Source: Alkalibacter rhizosphaerae (GTDB taxonomy: Bacteria; Bacillota; Clostridia; Eubacteriales; Alkalibacteraceae). From it: a stretch of 64,000 bases of DNA. Shown piece by piece: positions 39,417-53,490 of this stretch. Numbering within the stretch: the first letter of the stretch is position 1; each line of letters opens with the position of its first letter. A program made the position numbers and the translations under genes. The notes beneath the pieces were generated by a model. The model saw nothing but the letters and a program-made list of their open reading frames with translations, made no database searches and had not been told where the DNA came from. The stretch lies in contig NZ_CP071444.1 of assembly GCF_017352215.1 (NCBI RefSeq), forward strand, positions 1,178,001-1,242,000. The letters are read 5' to 3'.

Positions 39417-40508
39417 TCAGAACAATCCCAACATGCGTTGACACAACCAGATCGTAAATTCTTCCATCAAGCACTTGTGCAGATCCGTCAAGTCAGCAAG
39501 ATCATGACCGTATCGTTTGCTTTCATCTACATGGATTTCATTCAATAAATTTCCGGATTCATTCACCACCACTTCTGGCGTAAGTAGATCCCAATGCATT
39601 TGGTCCAACAAATGAGCAAGCATGGAAGCTTTTGCAACCAATGCCGGATCTCGGTCCATTTGCTGCCACTTCTCATTTGCCATATGCCGGTCTATATCTT
39701 TGGCGAGATCCTCACATTTTTTCAAGACATCTTCTCCACGAAAACCAAAACGCATCAATCTTTTTTCGATGGAACACTGCTGCTTTGCATCCAACCCTGC
39801 GTGGTTGTAAAGAGACTCTTTCACTCCACGGTTTACAGTGATCCCGATCAGTTCGCCCAACTTGCTGTGCTTCCCTGCAAACATCAGTCTGTTCTTCGCC
39901 AAACCATTACAAACAATAATTGTTTCATCGGTGCCAGTTCCTGTTGCCAATTCGTGGGAGTAAACACTATGGGCCATCAATTCTTGAAGGGCGGCCGTCT
40001 TTGCCTCCGTGGCAGTTACGATGCAGCGAGCCATGGTCCCCGGATTCAAGTCCTGGTTGATCACCAACATGATGTTGATGGTTCCGGATACCAACTCTAC
40101 CGGCACACCGTTTTCTTCATGAAACCAGGCCGGATCTCCGACCCTTGCGGCATTCCCAGCGATCCCTGCTGTTACAATGGCTGTTACCGTCAAATCTTTG
40201 TAGCTTTCCTCTATGATGGCAACATGTTCCATGTTTACCGTTGTAGAAATCGCCACTGTGCGTTCTTCATCCAACTTCATCTGTTTAGCAACCAGTTTCA
40301 AGTCATCTACATAGGTTTCCGAATCTTGACAATAAGCACTGCCATTCTCCGGAGTGGAATCAAAGTTCATGACATGCGCAATGCTTTCCTGATATCCTCC
40401 ATTCAAATGGGCTGTCGAAAGTACTTTTCTTCCATCTTTTAAATGAACGATCAAAGCCCTTGAATATTTGTGAACCGTATCTCCCATATCCATTGTATAG
40501 ATCTTCAT
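39417..40508 (-). CDS. cbiZ: Adenosylcobinamide amidohydrolase CbiZ family protein
   Basis: A 363-residue protein. Residues 10-240 match CbiZ, which cuts the amide of adenosylcobinamide during corrinoid salvage: KVLSTAHLNGGYQESIAHVMNFD, TTVNMEHVAI, VTAGIAGNAARVGDPAWFHE, GTINIMLVINQDL and ATGTGTDETIIV. The last 120 residues are an extra helical part not typical of the short archaeal enzyme. AAGGGGGCATTTT precedes ATG 40508, and TATAAT at 40538-40543 is a likely -10 box. It is the only gene between the two rRNA operons, with no other cobalamin gene nearby. Confidence 0.85.
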   Translation of the reverse strand: MKIYTMDMGDTVHKYSRALIVHLKDGRKVLSTAHLNGGYQESIAHVMNFDSTPENGSAYCQDSETYVDDLKLVAKQMKLDEERTVAISTTVNMEHVAIIEESYKDLTVTAIVTAGIAGNAARVGDPAWFHEENGVPVELVSGTINIMLVINQDLNPGTMARCIVTATEAKTAALQELMAHSVYSHELATGTGTDETIIVCNGLAKNRLMFAGKHSKLGELIGITVNRGVKESLYNHAGLDAKQQCSIEKRLMRFGFRGEDVLKKCEDLAKDIDRHMANEKWQQMDRDPALVAKASMLAHLLDQMHWDLLTPEVVVNESGNLLNEIHVDESKRYGHDLADLTDLHKCLMEEFTIWLCQRMLGLF

Positions 40509-40569
40509 AAAATGCCCCCTTATCGACTCATGACAATATTATATAGTAATTTGAAGAAAAATGAACAAA

Positions 40570-40600
40570 CAAAAAACCCCCGGTATAAAACCGAAGGTTT
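40570..40600 (-). terminator. Terminator of rRNA operon 2
   Basis: Same hairpin and U-rich tail as operon 1; it separates 5S from the cbiZ promoter. Confidence 0.88.
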
Positions 40601-40608
40601 GATGTGTG

Positions 40609-40728
40609 GATTCCGCAGCGACATACTCTCCCAGGACGTCACCATCCAAGTACCATCTGCGCTGGAGGACTTTACTTCTGTGTTCGGGATGGGAACAGGT
40701 GTAGCCCCTCCGCCATTGCCGCGGAATC
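40609..40728 (-). rRNA. rrf: 5S ribosomal RNA, operon 2
   Basis: Identical to the operon 1 copy over its length as read here; the first difference appears just upstream of it (TTTAG against TTTGG). Confidence 0.95.
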
Positions 40729-40808
40729 ATTTGGTTATAAATCTCATCAATGAGATTTGAAAACTGCATGGGAATCATCGTAAAGTATTCTTCTTCTTAT
40801 CATCTACT

Positions 40809-43724
<2,916 letters not shown>

Positions 43725-43916
43725 TCTTTTGTTTCGTTTCCGAAACGATAGATGTTTAGATGATCGTTTGTTTCTTTACTTTACTTTTTCTTCCTATGCA
43801 GTTTTCAAAGATCACTGAGGATCAGCCGTGTTCCTGTGTGGTGCCGATCCAGCGTCATACGTTTGAGAAATACAAAGATCTCTCAAAATAAAATAGCACA
43901 TTACTCACTTGCTCCC

Positions 43917-45440
<1,524 letters not shown>

Positions 45441-45846
45441 AAATAGTGTTTGAGTCCGTCTTAGAACTCTCTTTGGCTTTGATGCTTTTGGCATCAACGT
45501 TGTTTGGTTTCTTTCTTCTAAGCTTGTTTTCATGTGCTATTCTATTTTCAAAGATCTTAAGCATCAGCAGGGATTCTGGCGAGTGATGGCGGAAAGCTTG
45601 CTTTCCGATCATCCTTCGGCGGAAGACCTATTGGGCGCAGCCCACGGACGGAGACCTTCTTCGAAGGTCGAAGTCTGTTGATGCTTCCTGCTCCACTCCC
45701 CTTACCCGAAGGTTGAGGTCAGCTGAAGCGCTATGAAACTGTGTCCCTCCCGCCTGCTTTCCTCTTCCAAAGTCCGCTGACACGAAGGTTTGTCGCCCTT
45801 TATGTTGTCTCGTTCGTTGTTGGCATCTCTTGTGGCGACTCTTACT
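45441..45846 (-). other. rRNA leader with branched hairpin structure, operon 2
   Basis: The copy of the operon 1 leader, with the same boxA-like element and three internal hairpins and one base fewer in a T run (CTTTGGCTTTGATG). Confidence 0.7.
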
Positions 45847-45875
45847 ATTATACGCATCACCCTACCACGTGTCAA
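45847..45875 (-). promoter_or_regulatory. Promoter of rRNA operon 2
   Basis: Same TTGACA (45870-45875), 17-base spacer and TATAAT (45847-45852) as operon 1. The upstream A-rich run is eight bases shorter than in operon 1. It lies 80 bases past the lysS terminator. Confidence 0.9.
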
Positions 45876-45955
45876 CCTCTTTTTTCTCCACTTTCCTGCA
45901 GAAAACTTGAAACCCTTGCAATACAAAGGTTTCATCCACCTTCAACTTTGGTTGA

Positions 45956-45986
45956 TAAAAAGCAGCCCTGACTTTTCAGGGCTGCT
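45956..45986 (-). terminator. lysS terminator
   Basis: AGCAGCCCTGA-AAAG-TCAGGGCTGCT followed by TTTTTATC on the minus strand: an 11-bp perfect stem eight bases past the lysS stop. Confidence 0.92.
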
Positions 45987-45993
45987 GGTGGTT

Positions 45994-47499
45994 CTATTCG
46001 TCGTCTTCCGTCTCTGCAACGCCTTTTTCCGGCTTCATGGTCGGGAACAGGATCACGTCTCGAATGCTGCGCTGGTCCGTCATCAGCATGACCAAACGGT
46101 CGATCCCGATGCCAAGGCCTCCTGTGGGTGGCAAACCGACCTCCAGGGCATTGATAAAGTCCTGATCATAGGGGTGAGCTTCTTCATCCCCCGTCTTTTT
46201 GTTTTCCACCTGGCTCAAGAAACGAGCTTTCTGGTCGATCGGGTCGTTCAACTCGGAGAACGCATTGGCATATTCGCTTCCTCGAATAAACAGTTCGAAG
46301 CGCTCCGTGTATTTCGGATTGCTGTAATCCTTCTTTGCCAGCGGAGAGATCTCCACCGGATGATGGGTGACAAAAGTTGGTTGGATCAGTTTGTCTTCCA
46401 CAAACGTATCGAAGGCTTCTTCGATGATTTTTCCGTAAGATGTGTGCGGTTCGATCTCCAACCCTAATTTTATTCCTTCTTCATAGGCCGTCTTCTGATC
46501 ATCGATTTGATCAAAGTCCACGCCTGTATGCTCTTTTACCAAATCTACCATGCGTGCTCTTTTGAATGGAGGCTTGAAGCTGATTTCATCTCCTTGAAAG
46601 ACGACCTCTTCCGTTCCTTTGATCTGGATGGCTACATAGTGGAGCAATTCTTCCACCATGTTCATCACATCTTCGTAATTGGCATAGGCTTCGTAGCTCT
46701 CCATCATGGTAAATTCAGGATTGTGGGTAGGGTCCATTCCTTCATTTCTAAAAACTCTGCTCAGTTCGTATACTTTGTCGAATCCTCCAACGATCAGTCG
46801 CTTTAAGGGCAGTTCCAATGCGATCCGCAAAAACATGGGTATGTCCAATGCGTTGTGATGGGTAACGAAAGGTCTTGCATTTGCACCGCCGGCCAAGTTG
46901 GAAAGGACAGGTGTCTCCACTTCCAAAAATCCCCGTCCGTTCATGAACTCTCTAATGGCATTGAGGATTTTCGAGCGAACCACAAAAACTTCCTTCACTG
47001 CCGGATTCATGATCAGATCCACATAACGCTGACGATACCGCAGGTCCGGATCTTTTAAACCATGGAATTTTTCCGGCAGGATCTGCAGAGATTTTGTTAA
47101 AAGAAGGATCTTGTCAACCCGAACGGACACTTGCCCCATCTTGGTCTTGAAAACTTCTCCCCCGATGCCGACCACGTCTCCTATATCATAGGTCTTCACA
47201 TCTTCGTAGATATCTTCCCCCAACAGGTCTTTTTTTAAAAACATCTGTATTCGTCCTGTAGAGTCCTGGAGGTCGTAAAAGGAAACTTTTCCTTGTCCCC
47301 TTTTGGACATGATACGACCGGCCATGGATACTCGAGTTCCTTCATATCGATCGTACTCGGTTTCCACAGTCAAGGCATGTGCCGAAACTTCATATTTTGT
47401 GTGCATGAAGGGATCCTTCTGGTCTGATATATGCTTTTCCAGTTTGTCTCTTCTTATTTGCAACAGTTCATTTATGCTTTCTTCATGATCCAATGTCAA
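45994..47499 (-). CDS. lysS: Lysyl-tRNA synthetase, class II
   Basis: A protein of about 501 residues with an N-terminal OB-fold anticodon-binding domain (VSMAGRIMSKRGQGKVSFYDLQD) and a class II core: motif 2 RVFRNEGMDPTHNPEFTMME and motif 3 GIGIDRLVMLMT. AAAGGAGGAG lies five bases before the TTG at 47499, so this start is preferred. A GTG at 47523 overlapping the greA stop opens the same frame but would put the ribosome site inside the gene. It pairs with greA in the common Firmicutes greA-lysS order. Confidence 0.95.
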   Translation of the reverse strand: MTLDHEESINELLQIRRDKLEKHISDQKDPFMHTKYEVSAHALTVETEYDRYEGTRVSMAGRIMSKRGQGKVSFYDLQDSTGRIQMFLKKDLLGEDIYEDVKTYDIGDVVGIGGEVFKTKMGQVSVRVDKILLLTKSLQILPEKFHGLKDPDLRYRQRYVDLIMNPAVKEVFVVRSKILNAIREFMNGRGFLEVETPVLSNLAGGANARPFVTHHNALDIPMFLRIALELPLKRLIVGGFDKVYELSRVFRNEGMDPTHNPEFTMMESYEAYANYEDVMNMVEELLHYVAIQIKGTEEVVFQGDEISFKPPFKRARMVDLVKEHTGVDFDQIDDQKTAYEEGIKLGLEIEPHTSYGKIIEEAFDTFVEDKLIQPTFVTHHPVEISPLAKKDYSNPKYTERFELFIRGSEYANAFSELNDPIDQKARFLSQVENKKTGDEEAHPYDQDFINALEVGLPPTGGLGIGIDRLVMLMTDQRSIRDVILFPTMKPEKGVAETEDDE

Positions 47500-47519
47500 C
47501 GGTTCTCCTCCTTTGTTGC

Positions 47520-47996
47520 TCACTTGCTGATTTCCATGATCTCCATGACGACATTCCCGTCAGGAACTTCAATGGAAACGACATCTCCCACTTTTTTACT
47601 CAATAGGGCCGCCCCTACTGGAGATTCATTGGAGATCTTGTCTTCCATGGGATCCGCTTCTGCAGAACCTACGATATGAAATCGTAAAACTTCGTTCAAT
47701 TCTCCATCCTTGACTTTAACGATGGATCCTATGCTGACAATATCTGTTCCCAGCTCATCCTCATCGATGATTCTCGCATTTTTGAGCTTATGCTCCAGTT
47801 CTGCGATTCGTCCTTCAATAAAGGCCTGCTCGTTCTTCGCTTCGTCATACTCGGCATTCTCGCTCAAATCGCCAAACTCTCTGGCCGTTTTGATTCTCTC
47901 CGCCACTTCACGTCTTCGGACGGTTTTTAATTTTTCCAATTCTTCTTCCAACTTTTTTAGTCCTTCATAGGTCAAAATCAATTCTTTTTGCGCCAT
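47520..47996 (-). CDS. greA: Transcription elongation factor GreA
   Basis: A 158-residue protein, the usual GreA length. The N-terminal coiled coil ([22 protein letters not shown], with [17 protein letters not shown] at its tip, the acidic DxxxE of the catalytic loop) enters the RNA polymerase secondary channel and stimulates cleavage of backtracked RNA. The C-terminal FKBP-like domain ends [26 protein letters not shown] at 47996 is chosen over the longer frame to 48056 because it matches the family start. Confidence 0.96.
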   Translation of the reverse strand: MAQKELILTYEGLKKLEEELEKLKTVRRREVAERIKTAREFGDLSENAEYDEAKNEQAFIEGRIAELEHKLKNARIIDEDELGTDIVSIGSIVKVKDGELNEVLRFHIVGSAEADPMEDKISNESPVGAALLSKKVGDVVSIEVPDGNVVMEIMEISK

Positions 47997-48141
47997 TATA
48001 TGATATCCCCTTTTCACTTTTCCATTTTTTATATTTGTTATAGGCTGGGAAGCCATCGCTGTTAAAGTCCGGACTTGTCCAGACAGAACATAGATAATAC
48101 AATTATTATTATATTATAGTTAATTTTTTAAAAAAAACAAA

Positions 48142-49101
48142 CTATTTTTCCATTTTCTCCATTTTCAATTCGTCTTTATAGATTTTTATGACTGTTAATA
48201 CTTCCTGAACGGTTTGGGTTTTATTGATCTGGTTGCGAAACTCACCGCTTCCCCGCAGTCCTTTTGTAAACCACGAAGCGTGTTTTCGAATTTCACCCAG
48301 CGCCACCTTTTCCGGTCTCGTTTCCAACAATTCCATGAAAAAATCTTTGCAGGTCTCCAATCGAACCAAGGGCAAAACCTCTGCCTCCTCTTCGTTGAAG
48401 ATCCACGGATTCCCCATGGCCGCTCGACCGATCATCACGCCGTCGCATCCAGTGAGGTCCTTCATCCTTTGTGCATCCTGCAGAGAATGTACATCTCCAT
48501 TTCCAATGACTGGTATATCCAGTATTTCCTTTACTTCTTTTATAATATCCCAATCGGCACGGCCTGCATAAAACTGGTCCCGGGTTCTTCCGTGGATCGT
48601 CAATGCACTGGCTCCTGCCTCTTGTGCGATTTTTCCTATTTGCACGGCATTGATGCTTCCCTGATCCCATCCGGCTCGAATCTTCAACGTCACCGGCTTG
48701 TCCGTGGCTTTCGTTGCCGCTTCCAGCAACCGGCCGATAAGCTCCGGTGTTTTCATCAGGGCGCTGCCTTCCCCATTTTTGACGATTTTGGGGGCCGGGC
48801 AGCCTGCATTGATGTCGATGATCTCAAAATCCGTTTCGTTGACGTACCGTCGAATAACATCTGCCAAAATTTCAGGTTCCTTGCCAAACAGCTGGATCCC
48901 GCATGGGCGGTCTTCCGGCGACGTCACAATGAGGTCGTTGGTCTTGATGTCTTCATAAGACAAGGCTTTGGCGCTCACCATTTCGCTGAACGCCAAGCCG
49001 CATCCTTCCTTCAAGCACAACTTTCGAAATGGCAGGTTTGTCACACCTGCCATGGGAGCCAAAAATATGTTGTTTTTCAAAACGATGTTACCTATTTTCA
49101 A
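48142..49101 (-). CDS. dusB: tRNA-dihydrouridine synthase DusB
   Basis: A 319-residue flavoenzyme that reduces uridine to dihydrouridine in the tRNA D-loop. The TIM barrel shows [34 protein letters not shown] (with the active-site Cys), [15 protein letters not shown] and [12 protein letters not shown]. It overlaps the 3' end of coaX by 14 bases. Confidence 0.95.
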   Translation of the reverse strand: MKIGNIVLKNNIFLAPMAGVTNLPFRKLCLKEGCGLAFSEMVSAKALSYEDIKTNDLIVTSPEDRPCGIQLFGKEPEILADVIRRYVNETDFEIIDINAGCPAPKIVKNGEGSALMKTPELIGRLLEAATKATDKPVTLKIRAGWDQGSINAVQIGKIAQEAGASALTIHGRTRDQFYAGRADWDIIKEVKEILDIPVIGNGDVHSLQDAQRMKDLTGCDGVMIGRAAMGNPWIFNEEEAEVLPLVRLETCKDFFMELLETRPEKVALGEIRKHASWFTKGLRGSGEFRNQINKTQTVQEVLTVIKIYKDELKMEKMEK

Positions 49102-49876
49102 TTCTTGTCCGCCTGTTCCTTTCGTAAATAAGCTTTATTCCCTTTAAGGACAAAGCAGAGTCCACAATGTCGATCACATTCGTTTCCGGAAATATGATCT
49201 TCGAATATCCGCCTGTAGCCACCACTTTTGCCTGGGGCTTGCCGGTTTCTTCCTTTATCTTCTTGACGATGTATTCCACCTGGCCGATATATCCATAGAC
49301 CAAACCCGCCTGCATGCTGGTAATGGTATTCCTGGCCAGAATGCTTTTGGGCTTTTCGATTTCGATGTTGGGAAGTTGTGCCGCCCGACTCCACAAGGCA
49401 TCGGCACTGATTTGAATGCCGGGAGCAGTCACAGCTGCACTGAACACGCCGTCCTCGTCCACATAATCGAATGTGGTGGCTGTACCAAAGTCGATGACGA
49501 TGGCAGGACCGCCGTAAATGTAGTAAGCCGCTACTACATCGCAGATCCGATCCGCCCCCACTTCTTTCGGGTTTTCCGTTTGGATGCGAATTCCCGTTTT
49601 GATCCCCGGTTCGATCACCATGGGATTGATGTTCAAATATTTTTTGATGCTGCTGGTCAAAGAATACATGATGTTGGGTACCACCGAAGATATGATGACA
49701 TCATCGATCTCCTTAGGGGTGATCCCTTTTGCCTGAAGCAGGGATAGAATAAACACACCGTATTCATCTGAAGTTTTTCTTGTTGCCGTGATCATTCGCC
49801 AGGTACCTACGAACTCGTCCCCTCGAAATATCCCAATTTCGATGTTTGTATTGCCTACATCGATGGCCATAAGCAT
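49088..49876 (-). CDS. coaX: Type III pantothenate kinase
   Basis: A 262-residue ASKHA-fold kinase, the first step of coenzyme A synthesis. Motifs: [12 protein letters not shown] (phosphate loop), [31 protein letters not shown] and the C-terminal [11 protein letters not shown]. This type is not feedback-inhibited by CoA. It is followed by dusB with overlap and preceded by an ECF S component, probably for pantothenate. Confidence 0.94.
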   Translation of the reverse strand: MLMAIDVGNTNIEIGIFRGDEFVGTWRMITATRKTSDEYGVFILSLLQAKGITPKEIDDVIISSVVPNIMYSLTSSIKKYLNINPMVIEPGIKTGIRIQTENPKEVGADRICDVVAAYYIYGGPAIVIDFGTATTFDYVDEDGVFSAAVTAPGIQISADALWSRAAQLPNIEIEKPKSILARNTITSMQAGLVYGYIGQVEYIVKKIKEETGKPQAKVVATGGYSKIIFPETNVIDIVDSALSLKGIKLIYERNRRTRIENR

Positions 49877-49906
49877 TGCATATCACATCCATTACTATAA
49901 AGTCGT

Positions 49907-50479
49907 TTACTTCTTGTACCTGGTATACACGTTGTACAAGATCGGCATCAAAACAGCTGCCGTGATCATTTCGATCAGTCCGTTGGATGCAAACAGCACA
50001 CCCAAAGTTGCAAAGAAACCTGCGCCCATGGCATCCACCATGTTTTGTCCGTGTACAACAAACAGCATTCCTATTACTAAAATCGTGTTGGTCAACATCC
50101 CGATGGCCCCGCCAACCGCCGCTGCCACAGTCCCCGGCGCTTTCATGGTGTTCTTGATCAACCGGAAAACCGATCCGGCCGCCAGGCCGATGAACATCCT
50201 GGGCAAAACGGACACCAATGGATTGATAAAAAAGTAATCAAAGGGAGACAGGGGCATGAACAAGGCCCGGGCCAGGGTGATGGCTCCTGCAAGGGCACCC
50301 ATGATCATTCCTTCCTTGATCCCAAGGACCATTGCTGTCAGCAAGGTGGGTAAAAACATGGCTACGGCCATGCTGATGGAAAAGTTCGGTATGGCCGTTA
50401 CCATAACGAACACGATGGTGATTGCCAGCATAACTGCCATAAAGGTCAATTTGCCGGTGTCGCTTTGTCTTTTATTCAT
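49907..50479 (-). CDS. panT: ECF transporter S component, probably for pantothenate (PanT-like)
   Basis: A 190-residue membrane protein with about six hydrophobic segments. KLTFMAVMLAITIVFVMVTAIP and FLPTLLTAMVLGIKEGMIMGALAGAI show the S-component pattern with the small-residue AxxxA-like helix 1 used to dock the T subunit. It lies 30 bases upstream of coaX on the same strand, which makes pantothenate the best guess of substrate; this is inference from context. Gene-specific AGGAGGA precedes ATG 50479. Confidence 0.78.
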   Translation of the reverse strand: MNKRQSDTGKLTFMAVMLAITIVFVMVTAIPNFSISMAVAMFLPTLLTAMVLGIKEGMIMGALAGAITLARALFMPLSPFDYFFINPLVSVLPRMFIGLAAGSVFRLIKNTMKAPGTVAAAVGGAIGMLTNTILVIGMLFVVHGQNMVDAMGAGFFATLGVLFASNGLIEMITAAVLMPILYNVYTRYKK

Positions 50480-50562
50480 TTTTTCCTCCTGTTCTCGTTC
50501 TCAAAAGAGATACAAGACATTTTTATTATATATGTAACGAAATCGTGAGAAATCGTCATATA

Positions 50563-50952
50563 TCAAAGGTTTTTGGATCGGCACCTGGCCATGAATTTTT
50601 CTTCCTGCACGATAAAACGCTGATGCTCGCATGTGGCGATGGCGTCCTTCCCATCCTCCGCTTCAATATGAAAGGTGATTTTTCTCCCCTCCACTTCCAC
50701 GACTCTTGCGGTAATTCTAACTTCCATACCTACAGGTGTCGCCGCCAAGTGCTTCAGTCCCACTTGGGTTCCTACGGTAGTGTCTCCATCTTCCATGTAC
50801 TCCTGGGCCAATTCGTAGGCCGTTTGTTCCATCCAGGTCAAAAGTACGGGTGTGGCCAACACTTCCAGCCCTCCGCTTTTCACGACAGCGGCCGTATGTT
50901 GCCTTTCCACCGTCCATGACTCTTGTCGTGTTTGGTCCAACATTTTTTCCAT
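50563..50952 (-). CDS. FlK-like hotdog thioesterase
   Basis: A 129-residue hotdog-fold protein resembling fluoroacetyl-CoA thioesterase FlK. The TPVLLTWMEQTA segment has the catalytic Thr and Glu, and VGLKHLAATPVG has the His. In ordinary bacteria such proteins hydrolyse unknown acyl-CoA. GGAGG lies nine bases before ATG 50952; the frame remains open upstream to 51003. TTGCTG and TATAGA 17 bases apart just upstream form a possible promoter. Confidence 0.82.
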   Translation of the reverse strand: MEKMLDQTRQESWTVERQHTAAVVKSGGLEVLATPVLLTWMEQTAYELAQEYMEDGDTTVGTQVGLKHLAATPVGMEVRITARVVEVEGRKITFHIEAEDGKDAIATCEHQRFIVQEEKFMARCRSKNL

Positions 50953-51020
50953 GTTCGGCATCCTCCGGATCGCATCTATATTTGCTATATATGATAACAG
51001 CAATTTGAATACAGTACAAG

Positions 51021-51047
51021 AAAAACCATCCTAAAAGGACGGTTTTT
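51021..51047. terminator. Bidirectional terminator after ftsH
   Basis: AAAAACC-TCC/GGA-GGTTTTT hairpin (AAAAACCATCC-TAAA-AGGACGGTTTTT); A and T runs on both sides make it usable in both directions. It ends the tilS-hpt-ftsH transcript. Confidence 0.85.
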
Positions 51048-51061
51048 GTCTTCCTCGTTTG

Positions 51062-52870
51062 TTAAACAGCTTCGCTGAACAGCAGGTCAAACTCTTTGCT
51101 GTTGATGGTTTCCTTTTCCAGCAACTCTTCACTGACGCGAATCAGCAGATCCTTGTGCTGTTCCAGAATGGAGAGGGATCTTTTGTATGCGGAATCAATG
51201 AGGGTGCGGATCTCCTTGTCGATGGCTGCAGCTACTTCTTCACTGTAGTTTCTGCTTCGAGAAAGATCCTTTCCGATGAACACCTCGTTCTGCTTGTTTC
51301 CGAAGGTCATGGGTCCCAAATAATCGCTCATTCCGAATTCTGTAACCATCTTACGTGCGATCTCTGTCGCCCGTTCGATGTCGTTGGTGGCTCCGGTACA
51401 GATGTCGTCCAAGGCGATCTTCTCCGCTGCCCGGCCTCCCAGCAAGCCGGAAATTTCATCGATGAGCTTTGCTTTGGAGATGTGGCTGTTGTCGTTGTCC
51501 GGCAGGGACAATGTATATCCGGCTGCCATTCCTCTGGGTATGATGGAGATCTCATGGACTTCATTGCAGTTCGGCAATACTTTCATGACGATGGCATGAC
51601 CGGCTTCGTGAACGGCGGTGATTTTTTTGTCGTGTTCCGTGATCAGCCGGCTTTTCTTCTCCGGTCCTGCAATGACCCGTTTGATGGCCTCTTCCATTTC
51701 CTCCATGCCGATGGTCTTTTTCTTTTTACGTGCTGCAAGAAGGGCAGACTCGTTCATGATGTTTTCCAAGTCGGCGCCCGTAAAACCAGGCGTACTTTTT
51801 GCGATCGTGCGAAGATTGATATCTTCGTCCAACGGTTTGTCTTTGATATGGACGCGAAGGATCTCTTCCCGGCCTTTCACATCGGGGATGCCGACCATGA
51901 CTTGTCGATCAAAACGTCCCGGGCGAAGCAGGGCCGGATCCAAAATGTCCGGTCGGTTCGTAGCGGCGATCATGATGATGCCTTCGTTTTCGCCAAAACC
52001 GTCCATTTCCACCAACAGTTGGTTCAAGGTTTGTTCCCTTTCATCATGGCCTCCGCCAAGGCCTGCGCCTCTTTGTCGTCCAACGGCATCGATCTCGTCG
52101 ATGAAGATGATGCAGGGGGAATTTTTCTTGGCGGTCTCGAAGAGATCCCGCACTCGAGATGCTCCAACTCCAACGAACATTTCCACGAAGTCGGAACCAC
52201 TGATGCTGAAAAAAGGAACTCCCGCTTCTCCTGCCACTGCTCGAGCCAGCAAGGTCTTTCCTGTTCCCGGAGGTCCCACCAGCAAGATCCCTTTGGGGAT
52301 GCGGGCTCCAAGTTCCAGGTATCGAACCGGGGCTTTCAGGAAATCAACGATCTCTTCCAACTCTTCCTTCTCTTCATCCGCTCCGGCAACATTCTTGAAG
52401 GTAACGCCGTTTTTCGTCGGGGTATGAAGTCTGGCTTTGCTTTTGCCAAAGGACATGACCTTTCCACCGCCACCTCCGGACTGCTGGGTGAACATGAGGA
52501 AAAACACCACCATCAAAACGACCAAAAACAGGGTGGGGATCAAGGTGAACCACCACGGGGTCTGTTCCGGTTCCACGTAGGTGAGATTGACCTCTCCGCC
52601 GCCTTCTATGTAGGTATTGACAAACTCTGCAAAAGAACTGGGGATAATGACGCTGACAAACTCACTGCCGTCTTTCAACGTACCCGAAGCCTTGTATTGA
52701 TCGATGTTTACGTTGATCTCATCAAAGCGATCTTCCTGCACCCCTGCGATCAACTGGTCGTATGTAAGTACTTCCACGTCGGTCTCGTTGGGGCTGATCG
52801 TCGTTACCGCCAATATGATTATCAATAGCACGATCAGATAAAAACTGATCATACGCATGTATTTATTCAA
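51062..52870 (-). CDS. ftsH: ATP-dependent zinc metalloprotease FtsH
   Basis: A 602-residue membrane protease. Two transmembrane helices (residues 8-25 and about 108-128) flank a short outside domain. The AAA domain follows with Walker A GPPGTGKT, Walker [13 protein letters not shown] and the [25 protein letters not shown], then the zinc protease motif HEAGH. It degrades misfolded membrane proteins and regulators. The start is TTG 52870 behind GGAGTG. It is the last gene of a tilS-hpt-ftsH operon, a classic Firmicutes order. Confidence 0.97.
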   Translation of the reverse strand: MNKYMRMISFYLIVLLIIILAVTTISPNETDVEVLTYDQLIAGVQEDRFDEINVNIDQYKASGTLKDGSEFVSVIIPSSFAEFVNTYIEGGGEVNLTYVEPEQTPWWFTLIPTLFLVVLMVVFFLMFTQQSGGGGGKVMSFGKSKARLHTPTKNGVTFKNVAGADEEKEELEEIVDFLKAPVRYLELGARIPKGILLVGPPGTGKTLLARAVAGEAGVPFFSISGSDFVEMFVGVGASRVRDLFETAKKNSPCIIFIDEIDAVGRQRGAGLGGGHDEREQTLNQLLVEMDGFGENEGIIMIAATNRPDILDPALLRPGRFDRQVMVGIPDVKGREEILRVHIKDKPLDEDINLRTIAKSTPGFTGADLENIMNESALLAARKKKKTIGMEEMEEAIKRVIAGPEKKSRLITEHDKKITAVHEAGHAIVMKVLPNCNEVHEISIIPRGMAAGYTLSLPDNDNSHISKAKLIDEISGLLGGRAAEKIALDDICTGATNDIERATEIARKMVTEFGMSDYLGPMTFGNKQNEVFIGKDLSRSRNYSEEVAAAIDKEIRTLIDSAYKRSLSILEQHKDLLIRVSEELLEKETINSKEFDLLFSEAV

Positions 52871-52953
52871 GCTTTCACACTCCTTCGTCTATGGAATTCC
52901 GATACACCATTCTAACATATCTTTTCTTTAAATACAATGAAGCTTAAGCAAGC

Positions 52954-53490
52954 CTAAAGGTATATCTCTTCCTTTAAAACCCCGATAAAAGGCAGGTTTC
53001 GGTACTTTTCTGCAAAGTCCAAACCATAGCCGACCACGAATTCGTCGGGGACTGCAAAACCGACATAATGGATGTCCACATTGGTGGTCCTTCGTTCCGG
53101 TTTGTCCAACAAACTGCACACCTTGACGCTTTTCGTATGGCGGTCCTTGAACATCTTGACCAGATAGGAAAGGGTCAGGCCGCTGTCCACGATATCTTCC
53201 ACGATGAGCAAGTGGCGTCCGTCCACGCTTTTATCCAGATCTTTCATGATCCGCACTTCCCCGCTGGTCCTGGTTTCATTGCCGTAACTGCTGACCGCCA
53301 TAAAGTCGATCTCCAAGGGGATGTCCATGTTTTTGATCAGATCGGACATGAACAGCACCGCTCCTTTGAGCACGCAGATCACCAGGGGATTTTTGTCCTT
53401 GTATTCTTCCGACAGCTCCTTGGCCAGGTCTTTCACCCGTTCCTTCAGCGTCATTTCGTCAATTAAAACATCTTTGATATCTTCAATCAT
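52954..53490 (-). CDS. hpt: Hypoxanthine phosphoribosyltransferase
   Basis: A 178-residue purine salvage enzyme that makes IMP and GMP from bases and PRPP. The PRPP-binding motif [17 protein letters not shown] and the purine-contact region [25 protein letters not shown] are present. AGGAGGAGACC precedes ATG 53490, which lies within the last codons of tilS (8-base overlap). Salvage here complements the de novo purine operon at 57-64 kb. Confidence 0.95.
   Translation of the reverse strand: MIEDIKDVLIDEMTLKERVKDLAKELSEEYKDKNPLVICVLKGAVLFMSDLIKNMDIPLEIDFMAVSSYGNETRTSGEVRIMKDLDKSVDGRHLLIVEDIVDSGLTLSYLVKMFKDRHTKSVKVCSLLDKPERRTTNVDIHYVGFAVPDEFVVGYGLDFAEKYRNLPFIGVLKEEIYL

Noticed and set aside
48061-48090. 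Short hairpin GTCTGGA-CAAG-TCCGGAC upstream of greA
   Set aside because: The following tail (TTTAAC) is too poor for a terminator and there is no clear regulatory context.
51059-52828. A 589-codon open frame on the plus strand
   Set aside because: Antisense shadow of ftsH, with no domain and no start signal.
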